From: Polynucleobacter meluiroseus
GTDB lineage: Bacteria; Pseudomonadota; Gammaproteobacteria; Burkholderiales; Burkholderiaceae
DNA length: 19,886 bases
NCBI GenBank assembly: GCA_945867755.1
Contig: CAMBJN010000009.1
Span: forward strand, 1-19,886
Reading direction: 5' to 3'
Shown piece by piece: positions 1 to 6,741 of the stretch. Numbering within the stretch: position 1 is the first letter of the stretch; the number at the start of each line of letters is the position of its first letter. A model generated the notes under the pieces. That model saw nothing but the letters and a program-made list of their open reading frames with translations, searched no databases and was not told the DNA's origin. Position numbers and translations under genes: made by a program.

Positions 1-117
1 GGCCTGCAATTGGCTGAGCTGAAGGGTTGCAACACCCGCACTGGTGCCGCTCTTATCGTTAGCGCCTAAGAGTGCTTCTAGACCGCGGCCCAGTCCCTTT
101 TTTTTGATTGTTGTCAT
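1..117 (-). CDS. parB: ParB chromosome-partitioning protein, N-terminal fragment (runs off window)
   Basis: Only the first 39 codons are present; the gene continues past the left edge. The ATG lies at 115-117 and the peptide begins MTTIKKKGLGRGLEALLG, the basic, glycine-rich N-terminal tag typical of chromosomal ParB/Spo0J. In known systems this region contacts ParA and stimulates its ATPase. The CTP-binding and parS-binding domains would lie outside the window. The start is 16 bp downstream of the parA stop, with a purine-rich AAGAAAAG upstream acting as a weak ribosome site, so it is probably the last gene of an mnmG-rsmG-parA-parB operon. Two parS sites nearby (2102-2117 and 3608-3623) are the expected binding targets. 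An A8 run lies in codons 4-7. Identification rests on the N-terminal motif plus position after parA. Confidence 0.9.
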   Translation of the reverse strand, partial: MTTIKKKGLGRGLEALLGANDKSGTSAGVATLQLSQLQA

Positions 118-133
118 ATTCTTTTCTTATCCA

Positions 134-904
134 TTACATTGTTTTTATACGCTGAATCATTTCTGTGCCAAATTGCATGTAAGACTGCGCGCCTCGCGAG
201 GCTTTATCAAATGTCACTCCTGGCATGCCATATGAAGGCGCCTCAGCCAAGCGCACATTTCTTGGAATGATGGTGTTAAAAACTTTATCACCGAAGTGAT
301 CCACCAACTGGTCAGAAACTTGCTGCTGCAAGGTTGTTCTTGGATCAAACATCACCCGCAACAAACCAATGATGGTTAAGTCTGGGTTGAGATTGGCATG
401 CACTTGTTTGATGGTGTTAACCAAGTCCGATAAACCTTCCAGGGCGAAGTATTCGCATTGCATTGGCACAATCACACCATTGGCTGCACACAGGCCGTTC
501 AGGGTTAGTAATGAAAGTGCAGGGGGGCAATCAATCAAGATAAAGTCATAATCATTGAGGACTGGGGCCAGGGCGTTTTTTAGTCTTTCTTCACGCAGAT
601 CAAGCTCAACTAATTCAACTTCGGCACCAGCAAGCTCTCGATTTGCTGGAAGAACATCATAGCCACCGGACTCCGATTTAACTATTGCAGCTAAAGCATC
701 GGACATGCCAATTAACACGTGGTAAACACTTTGCTTCAAGCCCATCTTATCTATGCCTGAACCCATGCTGGCATTGCCCTGCGGATCAAGGTCAACGACC
801 AAGACGCGTTGTTTTTGTGCTGCCAAGCTTGCTGCCAAATTAACCGTGGTGGTGGTTTTGCCAACGCCGCCCTTTTGGTTTGCCACACAAAATATTTTTG
901 CCAT
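134..904 (-). CDS. parA: ParA/Soj chromosome-partitioning ATPase
   Basis: 256 residues, the usual length of a chromosomal Soj-type ParA, which lacks the N-terminal HTH extension of plasmid P1-type ParA. The deviant Walker A motif KGGVGKTT is at residues 11-18, followed by VVDLDPQGN (Walker A', about residues 36-44) and LIDCPPALS (Walker B, about 123-131). ParA dimerises on ATP binding, coats the nucleoid, and is released by ParB-stimulated hydrolysis to pull the parS-ParB complex. The ATG at 902-904 has AGAAGA upstream. It is 16 bp after rsmG and 16 bp before parB, consistent with one transcript starting upstream of mnmG. It looks intact with no missing motif. Confidence 0.96.
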   Translation of the reverse strand: MAKIFCVANQKGGVGKTTTTVNLAASLAAQKQRVLVVDLDPQGNASMGSGIDKMGLKQSVYHVLIGMSDALAAIVKSESGGYDVLPANRELAGAEVELVELDLREERLKNALAPVLNDYDFILIDCPPALSLLTLNGLCAANGVIVPMQCEYFALEGLSDLVNTIKQVHANLNPDLTIIGLLRVMFDPRTTLQQQVSDQLVDHFGDKVFNTIIPRNVRLAEAPSYGMPGVTFDKASRGAQSYMQFGTEMIQRIKTM

Positions 905-920
905 AAATGTCTTCTTTTAA

Positions 921-1616
921 TTAAGCTTTCAATTCTCTCACGCGAGCCAACGCATAGAGCCTTCTTTCAGCATCAAGCCCGGGGACGCTGAACAAATAAT
1001 CGTTTTGAATCTTCCATGTATTCGGGATGGTTTTTAAGTCATCGTCTAGGGCCCGGGCCTTCATGGCCCACAATAAGCCATCTTTTTTGAGCATGGGCTC
1101 TGACAATGCTATGAACTTTCCAAATTCTGAAAAAGCCCTTGAAATACAACAGCTTACTGACGATGCCAGCCCCGGAGCAGCATCCTCGATTCTAGTGCCG
1201 TGTACCTTTACATTATCTAAATTCAACTTGGTCACTATGTGTTGCAAAAAGACTGCTTTTTTCTGAACCGCCTCCATCAAATGAATTTTCCATGCGGGGC
1301 GGCAAATGGCCAGAGGAATTCCTGGAAGGCCTCCGCCTGACCCAAGGTCGGCTAGAGTAAAAACTTCTTCGGATTTTGGTGGGCGGTCAATGTATTTATC
1401 TAAATACGGGAGTACAGCCAGAGAATCTAATAAGTGCAATGTAACCGACTGATTTAAATCATGAATTGAGGATAAATTATGGGTTTTATTCCACCGCTGA
1501 AATTCGATTAAATAGTCCAATAAACGCTGAATAGTTTCCGCAGAAAGGCTCAAATGAAGGCCCCGAACACCATCGCTTAATTGTCTAAGCAGAGCCTCTT
1601 GTGAATCTTTTTCCAT
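921..1616 (-). CDS. rsmG: 16S rRNA (guanine-527-N7)-methyltransferase RsmG (GidB)
   Basis: 231 residues, close to the family norm. RsmG uses S-adenosylmethionine to methylate G527 in the 530 loop of 16S rRNA; loss gives low-level streptomycin resistance in several bacteria. The SAM-binding glycine loop LADLGSGGGLPGIPLA is at residues 88-103. The family-typical segments NKTHNLSS (43-50) and HLLDSLAVLPYL (61-72) precede it. The ATG overlaps the mnmG stop by one base (TAATG), so translation is probably coupled to MnmG. The mnmG-rsmG pair (historically gidA-gidB) beside the origin is a classical bacterial arrangement. No anomaly was seen. Confidence 0.95.
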   Translation of the reverse strand: MEKDSQEALLRQLSDGVRGLHLSLSAETIQRLLDYLIEFQRWNKTHNLSSIHDLNQSVTLHLLDSLAVLPYLDKYIDRPPKSEEVFTLADLGSGGGLPGIPLAICRPAWKIHLMEAVQKKAVFLQHIVTKLNLDNVKVHGTRIEDAAPGLASSVSCCISRAFSEFGKFIALSEPMLKKDGLLWAMKARALDDDLKTIPNTWKIQNDYLFSVPGLDAERRLYALARVRELKA

Positions 1617-3535
1617 TAATCAGCGCTTGGTCGTCGACCTAAACCCTTTTTTAAGTGGATCAAGAGCAAAGAAATGGCCGCTGGCGTTACTCCAGAGACC
1701 CTTGAGGCCTGACCCAGGGTGTCCGGCTTATGGAGGTTGAGCTTTTGCTGAACCTCCATCGATAAACCCAAAACCTTTGAATAGTTGATATCTGGTGGCA
1801 GGGTCATTTCTTCATGATAGGCATGGCGGGCAATTTCTGCCGCCTGTCTATCGATATAGCCTTGGTATTTAATAGCAATCTCAACCTGCTCGGCAATTTG
1901 ATCTCTCAAAACAACATCTTGATCAAGTGGCTCTGCAGACCATCGTCCATCAAATGATGTTGTGAGGTTTTCGTAGGTGATTCCAGGCCGCTTTAATAGC
2001 TCAGCCAAGCTGTATTCGTGGGCAATGACCTGACCAAGCAAAAACTCTGACTCTGCAGGATTAATCAGCTTTGGGCTAACCCAGGTTGATTTAAGTCGCT
2101 GTGTTTCACGTGAAACAGCCTCTTGTTTTTTACAGAAGAGCTCCCAACGACGGTCATCCACCAATCCCAACTCGCGGCCCTGCTCGGTCAATCTAACATC
2201 GGCATTGTCTTCCCTTAGGCTTAAACGATATTCGGCGCGACTTGTGAACATTCGATAGGGCTCTTGGACACCCTTGGCAATTAAATCATCGACCAAAACC
2301 CCCAAATAGGCCTGGTCGCGCCTTGGGTACCACGCATCCTTGCCTTTAGCGCTCAATCCAGCATTAATGCCAGCCAACAAACCCTGTGCGGCGGCCTCTT
2401 CATATCCGGTTGTGCCATTGATTTGGCCAGCGAAGAACAGGCCCCTAATTGCTTTAGTTTCTAAGCTTGGTTTTAAGCCTCTTGGATCATAGTAGTCATA
2501 TTCGATGGCGTAACCAGGGCGAACAATCATGGCATTCTCAAGACCGCGAATGCTTCTCACCAAATTCCATTGAACATCGAATGGAAGGCTTGTTGAAATA
2601 CCGTTTGGATAGAACTCATGGGTTGTTAAACCCTCAGGCTCTAAGAATATTTGATGGCTGTTCTTACCAGCAAATCGATGTATCTTGTCTTCAATGGAGG
2701 GACAATATCTTGGGCCAACACCCTCAATCACTCCCGCATACATTGGGGAGCGATCAAGTCCACCGCGAATAATCTCGTGAGTTTTTTCATTGGTATGACT
2801 GATCCAACAGGGGAGCTGCTTCGGATGGAATTCTGGTCGCCCCAAATAAGAGAAAACCGGCAAAGGATCTAAATCACCCGGCTGCTCCTGCATCACAGAA
2901 AAGTTAATGGTGCGCCCATCAATTCTGGGAGGAGTACCTGTCTTTAGGCGTCCCTGCGGCAGCTTTAACTCTTTTAATCTGGAAGAGAGTCTTATTGCTG
3001 CAGGATCTCCTGCGCGGCCACCTGAGTGATTATCTAAACCAACGTGTATTTTTCCATCCAAAAAGGTTCCGGCAGTTAAAACAACTTGGGATGCATAAAA
3101 GCTCAAGCCCAATTGAGTTGTTGCACCACACACTTGATCATCGCGAACAATCAAATCATCAACCGCCGCCTGGAAAATCGTCAAGTTTTCTTGATTTTCT
3201 AACTTGCTGCGCATGGCGGTCTTGTATAGGGCGCGGTCTGCCTGAGCCCTGGTGGCTCGAACGGCGGGGCCTTTGCTAGAATTTAATATCCTGAACTGTA
3301 TTCCGGCCAAATCAGTTACTTCGGCCATTGCGCCACCAAGAGCGTCAATCTCTTTAACCAGGTGGCCTTTTCCAATTCCACCAATTGAGGGGTTGCAACT
3401 CATTGCGCCCAAGGTCTCTATGCTGTGAGTCAAAAGCAGGGTGCGACAACCCATTCTGGCCGAGGCCAAAGCGGCCTCTGAGCCAGCATGACCGCCGCCA
3501 ATCACTATCACATCATATTTAATTGAAAAGTCCAT
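1616..3535 (-). CDS. mnmG: tRNA uridine-5-carboxymethylaminomethyl modification enzyme MnmG (GidA)
   Basis: 639 residues, full length. MnmG is the FAD and NADH-binding partner of the GTPase MnmE; together they install the (carboxymethyl)aminomethyl group on C5 of U34 in certain tRNAs. The N-terminal dinucleotide-binding loop GGGHAGSEAA begins at residue 13. The family segments CNPSIGGIGKGHLVKEIDALGG (about 47-68) and LKTGTPPRIDGRTI (about 197-210) are present, and the C-terminal helical domain ends in GLGRRPSAD. Codons 473-478 contain a perfect 16-bp parS palindrome and read VSRET. The ATG at 3535 has AAGG six bases upstream and follows a good promoter at 3559-3587. MnmG is intact although its partner mnmE in this window is interrupted. 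Confidence 0.97.
   Translation of the reverse strand: MDFSIKYDVIVIGGGHAGSEAALASARMGCRTLLLTHSIETLGAMSCNPSIGGIGKGHLVKEIDALGGAMAEVTDLAGIQFRILNSSKGPAVRATRAQADRALYKTAMRSKLENQENLTIFQAAVDDLIVRDDQVCGATTQLGLSFYASQVVLTAGTFLDGKIHVGLDNHSGGRAGDPAAIRLSSRLKELKLPQGRLKTGTPPRIDGRTINFSVMQEQPGDLDPLPVFSYLGRPEFHPKQLPCWISHTNEKTHEIIRGGLDRSPMYAGVIEGVGPRYCPSIEDKIHRFAGKNSHQIFLEPEGLTTHEFYPNGISTSLPFDVQWNLVRSIRGLENAMIVRPGYAIEYDYYDPRGLKPSLETKAIRGLFFAGQINGTTGYEEAAAQGLLAGINAGLSAKGKDAWYPRRDQAYLGVLVDDLIAKGVQEPYRMFTSRAEYRLSLREDNADVRLTEQGRELGLVDDRRWELFCKKQEAVSRETQRLKSTWVSPKLINPAESEFLLGQVIAHEYSLAELLKRPGITYENLTTSFDGRWSAEPLDQDVVLRDQIAEQVEIAIKYQGYIDRQAAEIARHAYHEEMTLPPDINYSKVLGLSMEVQQKLNLHKPDTLGQASRVSGVTPAAISLLLIHLKKGLGRRPSAD
2102..2117. 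other. parS centromere site inside mnmG
   Basis: The sequence is TGTTTCACGTGAAACA, a perfect 16-bp palindrome identical to the conserved bacterial parS consensus bound by the ParB/Spo0J helix-turn-helix. It covers the last base of codon 473 to codon 478 of mnmG, so it is also read as part of VSRET. It is about 2 kb from parB and about 10 kb from the predicted origin, in the usual range for chromosomal parS sites. Confidence 0.93.
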
Positions 3536-3558
3536 AAAAAACCTTGCTTAGGGCGGCG

Positions 3559-3587
3559 ATGATATCACCCCAACTTGTTTGATTCAA
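3559..3587 (-). promoter_or_regulatory. Predicted sigma70 promoter of the mnmG-rsmG-parA-parB operon
   Basis: On the minus strand a -35 TTGAAT (3587-3582) is separated by 17 bp from a -10 TATCAT (3564-3559). The -10 is preceded by TGA, giving an extended -10 (TGn). Transcription would start near 3552, leaving a leader of roughly 17 nt that contains AAGG six bases before the mnmG ATG. Five of six -10 positions match consensus. The parS at 3608-3623 lies about 20 bp upstream of the -35 box, so ParB spreading could in principle affect this promoter (inference). Confidence 0.7.
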
Positions 3588-3607
3588 TCGTTTTGCCAAA
3601 ATGTGAA

Positions 3608-3623
3608 TGTTTCACGTGAAACG
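3608..3623. other. parS site between the TSUP permease gene and mnmG
   Basis: TGTTTCACGTGAAACG matches the 16-bp parS consensus at 15 positions; the central 14 bp (3609-3622) form a perfect palindrome. It is intergenic, upstream of the mnmG promoter, and about 1.5 kb from the intragenic parS at 2102-2117. CCAAAA at 3596-3601 and TTTTGG at 3624-3629 flank it as an imperfect outer inverted repeat, not exactly centred on the site. Confidence 0.9.
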
Positions 3624-3633
3624 TTTTGGGTGC

Positions 3634-4428
3634 CTAAGCGATTATCTCGAAATAACGCAAAGCATCAAACACAGTCTTTAGAATCAGTGCCGCAACAACC
3701 CCAACGAAGACTTTTCTAATAAAGGTATTTCCGTGGCGCATGGCGTAATGAGACCCAAGGATACTTCCAGCAATATTAAGGCCCATCATGGCAAAACCAA
3801 TTTGCCATGCAATGTGGCCAAATGAGGCGAACAGCAAAATGGCGGCAAAATTCGTTGCTACATTGACCAATTTGGTTGCGGCTGATGCATGCAAGAAGTC
3901 AAAGCCAAAGATTCGGATAAAGCCTATCAACAAAAAACTGCCAGTTCCTGGGCCAAAGAAGCCATCATAAAAGCCAACGGTACCGCCGAGGAGCAGGGCG
4001 TGCACTATTTTTTTTCTTCCATCAACAACCGGTGCATGAGCTATTCCCATGGATGGCTGTTTGATGGTGTACACCAATAAAGCAATCAAAATAATGGGGA
4101 GTAATACTCGAAATACATCAGCGGGCATGTTTTTAACGACGGCTGCGCCAGAAAATGAACCGATGAATGCCGCCACAATCGCAGGAATTACAATGAAATA
4201 TGGTAATTTAACAACTTTTAGATATCTTTTAGCAGCAATTAATGTTCCGCCAATTGATCCAAGCTTGTTTGTCCCCAATAAAGTTGCAGGATTTGCATTT
4301 GGGTAGATGGCAAATAAAGCGGGAACCTGTATCAAGCCGCCGCCGCCAGCAACCGAATCCACAAAACCAGCGCCAAAGGCAGCAATAAATAACAGCAGGG
4401 CCGTCCAATGGAAAAAGTCAAATTCCAT
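3634..4428 (-). CDS. TSUP/TauE-SafE family membrane permease (YfcA-like)
   Basis: 264 residues, almost entirely hydrophobic, with about seven or eight predicted membrane helices. The N-terminal segment GAGFVDSVAGGGGLIQVPAL (residues 20-39) is the hallmark of the YfcA-type branch of the TSUP (sulfite exporter TauE/SafE, formerly DUF81) family. An internal related repeat around GGTVGFYDGFFGPGTGSFLL (residues 148-167) reflects the family's two-fold duplicated fold. Members export or import small sulfur or organic anions such as sulfite or sulfoacetate, but the substrate of most YfcA-like proteins is unknown and I do not assign one. The ATG overlaps the GMC oxidoreductase stop by one base (TAATG), so the two are probably translated together. 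The TAG stop is 98 bp before mnmG. Confidence 0.9.
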   Translation of the reverse strand: MEFDFFHWTALLLFIAAFGAGFVDSVAGGGGLIQVPALFAIYPNANPATLLGTNKLGSIGGTLIAAKRYLKVVKLPYFIVIPAIVAAFIGSFSGAAVVKNMPADVFRVLLPIILIALLVYTIKQPSMGIAHAPVVDGRKKIVHALLLGGTVGFYDGFFGPGTGSFLLIGFIRIFGFDFLHASAATKLVNVATNFAAILLFASFGHIAWQIGFAMMGLNIAGSILGSHYAMRHGNTFIRKVFVGVVAALILKTVFDALRYFEIIA

Positions 4429-6044
4429 TATTCGTTGTCAGCCAAAATTTTGTCAGCTATTTTTTGTGCAATCATCATCGTCGGCGCAGCAGTATTGCCA
4501 GAGGTAATGGTTGGCATAACACTTGCATCAACGACTCGCAAACCTTGCAGTCCAATCACACGTAACTCAGAATCAACAACTGCCATGGGGTCATCAGGCT
4601 TTCCCATTTTGCATGTGCCAACAGGATGGAAAATTGTTGTGGCAATTTCTCCGATTTGTTTTAACAACTCTTCATCTGTATTAAATGAGGGGCCTGGCCG
4701 AAACTCTTCGACATCAAATTCATTAAAGGCCTTTTGCTGCATGATGGTTCTTGTAAAGCGAAGTGCGTCTAGCGCAACTTGTTTATCTTCGATGGAGGCT
4801 AAGTAATTGGGGTTGATTGCGGGCGCCTCATTCAGCTCTTTAGAGGTGATGTGAACGCTGCCCCTTGAGCTTGGGCGTAAATTGCAAACGCTTGCCGTGA
4901 ATGCATTAAAAGAATGAAGTGGGTCGCCAAACTTATCAAGAGATAGGGGTTGTACGTGATATTGAATGTTTGGCCGAGCATGGGCTGAGGATGAGTGCGC
5001 AAAAGCCCCCAGCTGAGAGGGCGCCATCGACATTGGGCCGCTTCTGGTTAAAACATATTGAAGGCCAATTAATAGCTTGCCCCACCAGCGAGACGCCAAC
5101 ATGTTCAGTGTTTTTAAGTCACTTACCTTATAAACCAATCTGATTTGTAGATGGTCCTGAAGATTTTCGCCAACGCCAGGCAAGTGTTTAATAACTGGGA
5201 TGCTCAAGGCCTGCAATCTCTTTTCATCGCCCACACCCGAGCGCTCAAGAATTTGTACCGAACCAATTGATCCGGCAGACAGAAGAACTTCTTTTTCTGC
5301 TATCGCAATTTGTTGCTGCCCATCGTATGAAAAGGAAATGCCTTCGCAACGTGAATCATTGATCACCAAATGATCAATGCATGCGCCAGTAAGAACAGTG
5401 AGGTTCTTGCGATTTCTTATGGGCCTGATGAAGGCCTGAGAGGCATTCAAGCGCCAGCCATTTTTCTGAGAAACGTCAAAATATGAAGAGCCGAAATTGT
5501 TTCCGCAATTAAAGTCGTTCACAGGGGGAACGCCCGCTTGCTCGGCAGCTCCCCTGAAAACATCCAACACCTTCCATTTCAAACGCTGACGATCAACCCG
5601 CCACTCGCCACCGATGCCGTGAAATTCAGAGGCGCCAGAATGATAGTCTTCCATCTTTTTAAAATAAGGCAAAACCTGGCTCCACGACCAAGATGGGTCG
5701 CCTATTTCGCGCGCCCATTGATCATAATCTTCGGCCTGGCCGCGCATGTAGATCATTCCATTAATCGATGAAGAGCCGCCCAGCACCTTTCCGCGTGGAT
5801 AAATGAGGCTACGATCATTAAGGCCGGATTGGGGCTTGGTTTTAAACATCCAATCGGTTTTGGGATTATTGATGCAATACAAATAACCAACTGGTATGTG
5901 AATCCAAAGATAATCATCTTTGCTTCCCGCATCAATTAGCAAAACATTGTAACGAGGGTCTGATGAAAGCCTGTTGGCTAAAACGCAGCCAGCACTTCCC
6001 GCGCCAACAACGATGTAATCAAATGTGGGGTGGTTACTCATCAT
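4428..6044 (-). CDS. GMC family FAD-dependent oxidoreductase (choline dehydrogenase-like)
   Basis: 538 residues from the ATG at 6044. The FAD-binding loop VVGAGSAGCVLANRL is near residues 12-26. GMC signature 1 (RGKVLGGSSSINGMIYMRG) and signature 2 (GSIGSVQILERSGVG) are present. The expected catalytic pair is visible as His473 in FHPVGT and Asn517 in SGNTAAP. GMC enzymes oxidise alcohols to aldehydes with FAD as electron carrier; substrates range from choline to aliphatic and polyethylene-glycol alcohols and cannot be told here. Start choice: an in-frame ATG at 6074 lies inside the upstream gene. 6044 forms a TAATG overlap with that gene, and the next ATG (6041) is slightly better spaced from AAAGG. 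It sits between a DUF3717-like gene and a permease in a tightly packed series. Confidence 0.9.
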   Translation of the reverse strand: MMSNHPTFDYIVVGAGSAGCVLANRLSSDPRYNVLLIDAGSKDDYLWIHIPVGYLYCINNPKTDWMFKTKPQSGLNDRSLIYPRGKVLGGSSSINGMIYMRGQAEDYDQWAREIGDPSWSWSQVLPYFKKMEDYHSGASEFHGIGGEWRVDRQRLKWKVLDVFRGAAEQAGVPPVNDFNCGNNFGSSYFDVSQKNGWRLNASQAFIRPIRNRKNLTVLTGACIDHLVINDSRCEGISFSYDGQQQIAIAEKEVLLSAGSIGSVQILERSGVGDEKRLQALSIPVIKHLPGVGENLQDHLQIRLVYKVSDLKTLNMLASRWWGKLLIGLQYVLTRSGPMSMAPSQLGAFAHSSSAHARPNIQYHVQPLSLDKFGDPLHSFNAFTASVCNLRPSSRGSVHITSKELNEAPAINPNYLASIEDKQVALDALRFTRTIMQQKAFNEFDVEEFRPGPSFNTDEELLKQIGEIATTIFHPVGTCKMGKPDDPMAVVDSELRVIGLQGLRVVDASVMPTITSGNTAAPTMMIAQKIADKILADNE

Positions 6045-6259
6045 TAACCTTTGCGCGAGAGATATTCTTTCCAAGCTGCTTGTGCAGAGTCACTTAATCC
6101 ATCCAGAGGAACCCTCTGAGAGTATTGAATGATCATCATTGCGTATGGTTTTGCTAAAGCGGCTGCTTGAGGGCAGAGCTGCAGAGCCTCTCCGCGTGAA
6201 GGCGATTGCTCACGCCAAAAATTAATGGCCGCCTCAAGCTCTTGAATGCTAATGAACAT
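6044..6259 (-). CDS. Small DUF3717-like protein, function unknown
   Basis: 71 residues starting MFISIQELEAAINFWREQSP and ending AWKEYLSRKG. The pattern FISIQELEAAINFWR, then LCPQAAALAKPYAMMI, matches my memory of DUF3717, a small, uncharacterised family found mainly in betaproteobacteria; I cannot run a profile search to confirm. It looks soluble, mostly helical, with no signal peptide or membrane segment. The ATG at 6259 is five bases after the SET-domain gene's stop, a better placed start than the upstream ATG at 6319, which lies inside that gene. Its stop overlaps the GMC oxidoreductase start (TAATG), so it is probably co-translated with its neighbours. Confidence 0.75.
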   Translation of the reverse strand: MFISIQELEAAINFWREQSPSRGEALQLCPQAAALAKPYAMMIIQYSQRVPLDGLSDSAQAAWKEYLSRKG

Positions 6260-6264
6260 ATTGC

Positions 6265-6741
6265 TTATTGTTTTTTTGCCAGCATGGTTTTGCGACACTT
6301 TTTTTGGCCGCAACGACATTCATATTCTTTTTTTAGTTTTTTTGTTTGCTTACCCTCAACAACCAAACCATAGTCATAAAAAAGCTCATCGCCGGCATCA
6401 ATGTCTTTTTTTGCATACAAGAAAACTTTAGTGGTTTTACCAAAGTCTTCTTCTAGGGCTTCACAGTTTGGTTTACAAGAATGGTTTGCCCACATCGCAG
6501 CGTTACCACCATGTTTGGCATCGATGGTTGAGCCATCCTCTAAACCAAAATAAAAGGTATGGTGTGGTTGCGATGGATCATGTGGGTGGCGCTTGACGGC
6601 CTCTTTCCAGCTGATTCTCTCGCCAGTGTATTCAATGATCTTGGTGCCTTTTGGAATGTCGCGTTTTGCGAAAACGCCCTTACCGTGAACACCAGACTCA
6701 CGAACCACAACCAATTTGTCACTTACCGCCTTTTTAGACAT
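6265..6741 (-). CDS. SET-domain protein lysine methyltransferase-like
   Basis: 158 residues. The SET domain occupies nearly the whole protein: GKGVFAKRDIPKG (20-32) with EYTGE (37-41), then NHSCKPNC (86-93), the SAM-site and pseudoknot motif, and ELFYDYG (119-125), which carries the conserved Tyr. A post-SET cysteine cluster CRCGQKKC (142-149) would bind zinc together with Cys93 or its neighbour. SET enzymes transfer methyl from SAM to protein lysines; the bacterial substrate is unknown. The ATG at 6741 overlaps the end of gyrB by 8 bp with AAGAAA upstream; a TTG at 6756 is a less likely start. The tail is lysine-rich, compatible with contact to nucleic acid or acidic partners (inference). 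Its placement directly behind gyrB is noteworthy. Confidence 0.88.
   Translation of the reverse strand: MSKKAVSDKLVVVRESGVHGKGVFAKRDIPKGTKIIEYTGERISWKEAVKRHPHDPSQPHHTFYFGLEDGSTIDAKHGGNAAMWANHSCKPNCEALEEDFGKTTKVFLYAKKDIDAGDELFYDYGLVVEGKQTKKLKKEYECRCGQKKCRKTMLAKKQ

Noticed and set aside
3546..3639. GCTTAGG (3546-3552) and CCTAAGC (3633-3639) as an inverted repeat around the mnmG promoter and parS
   Set aside because: Only 7 bp, 80 bp apart, and the second copy overlaps the permease stop codon; probably chance.
4408..4806. Open reading frame of 132 codons on the plus strand opposite the GMC and permease genes
   Set aside because: It is antisense to two well-supported genes, has low-complexity, unrecognisable translation, and reflects codon bias of the real genes.
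5794..5802. CGTGGATAA, a one-mismatch DnaA box in the GMC oxidoreductase gene
   Set aside because: It is isolated within coding sequence; single near-matches of a 9-mer are expected by chance in a 20-kb window.
6245..6319. Longer start (6319) for the DUF3717-like gene
   Set aside because: The 20 extra residues lie within the SET-domain gene in another frame; ATG 6259 fits the family-like start and the 5-bp intergenic spacing.
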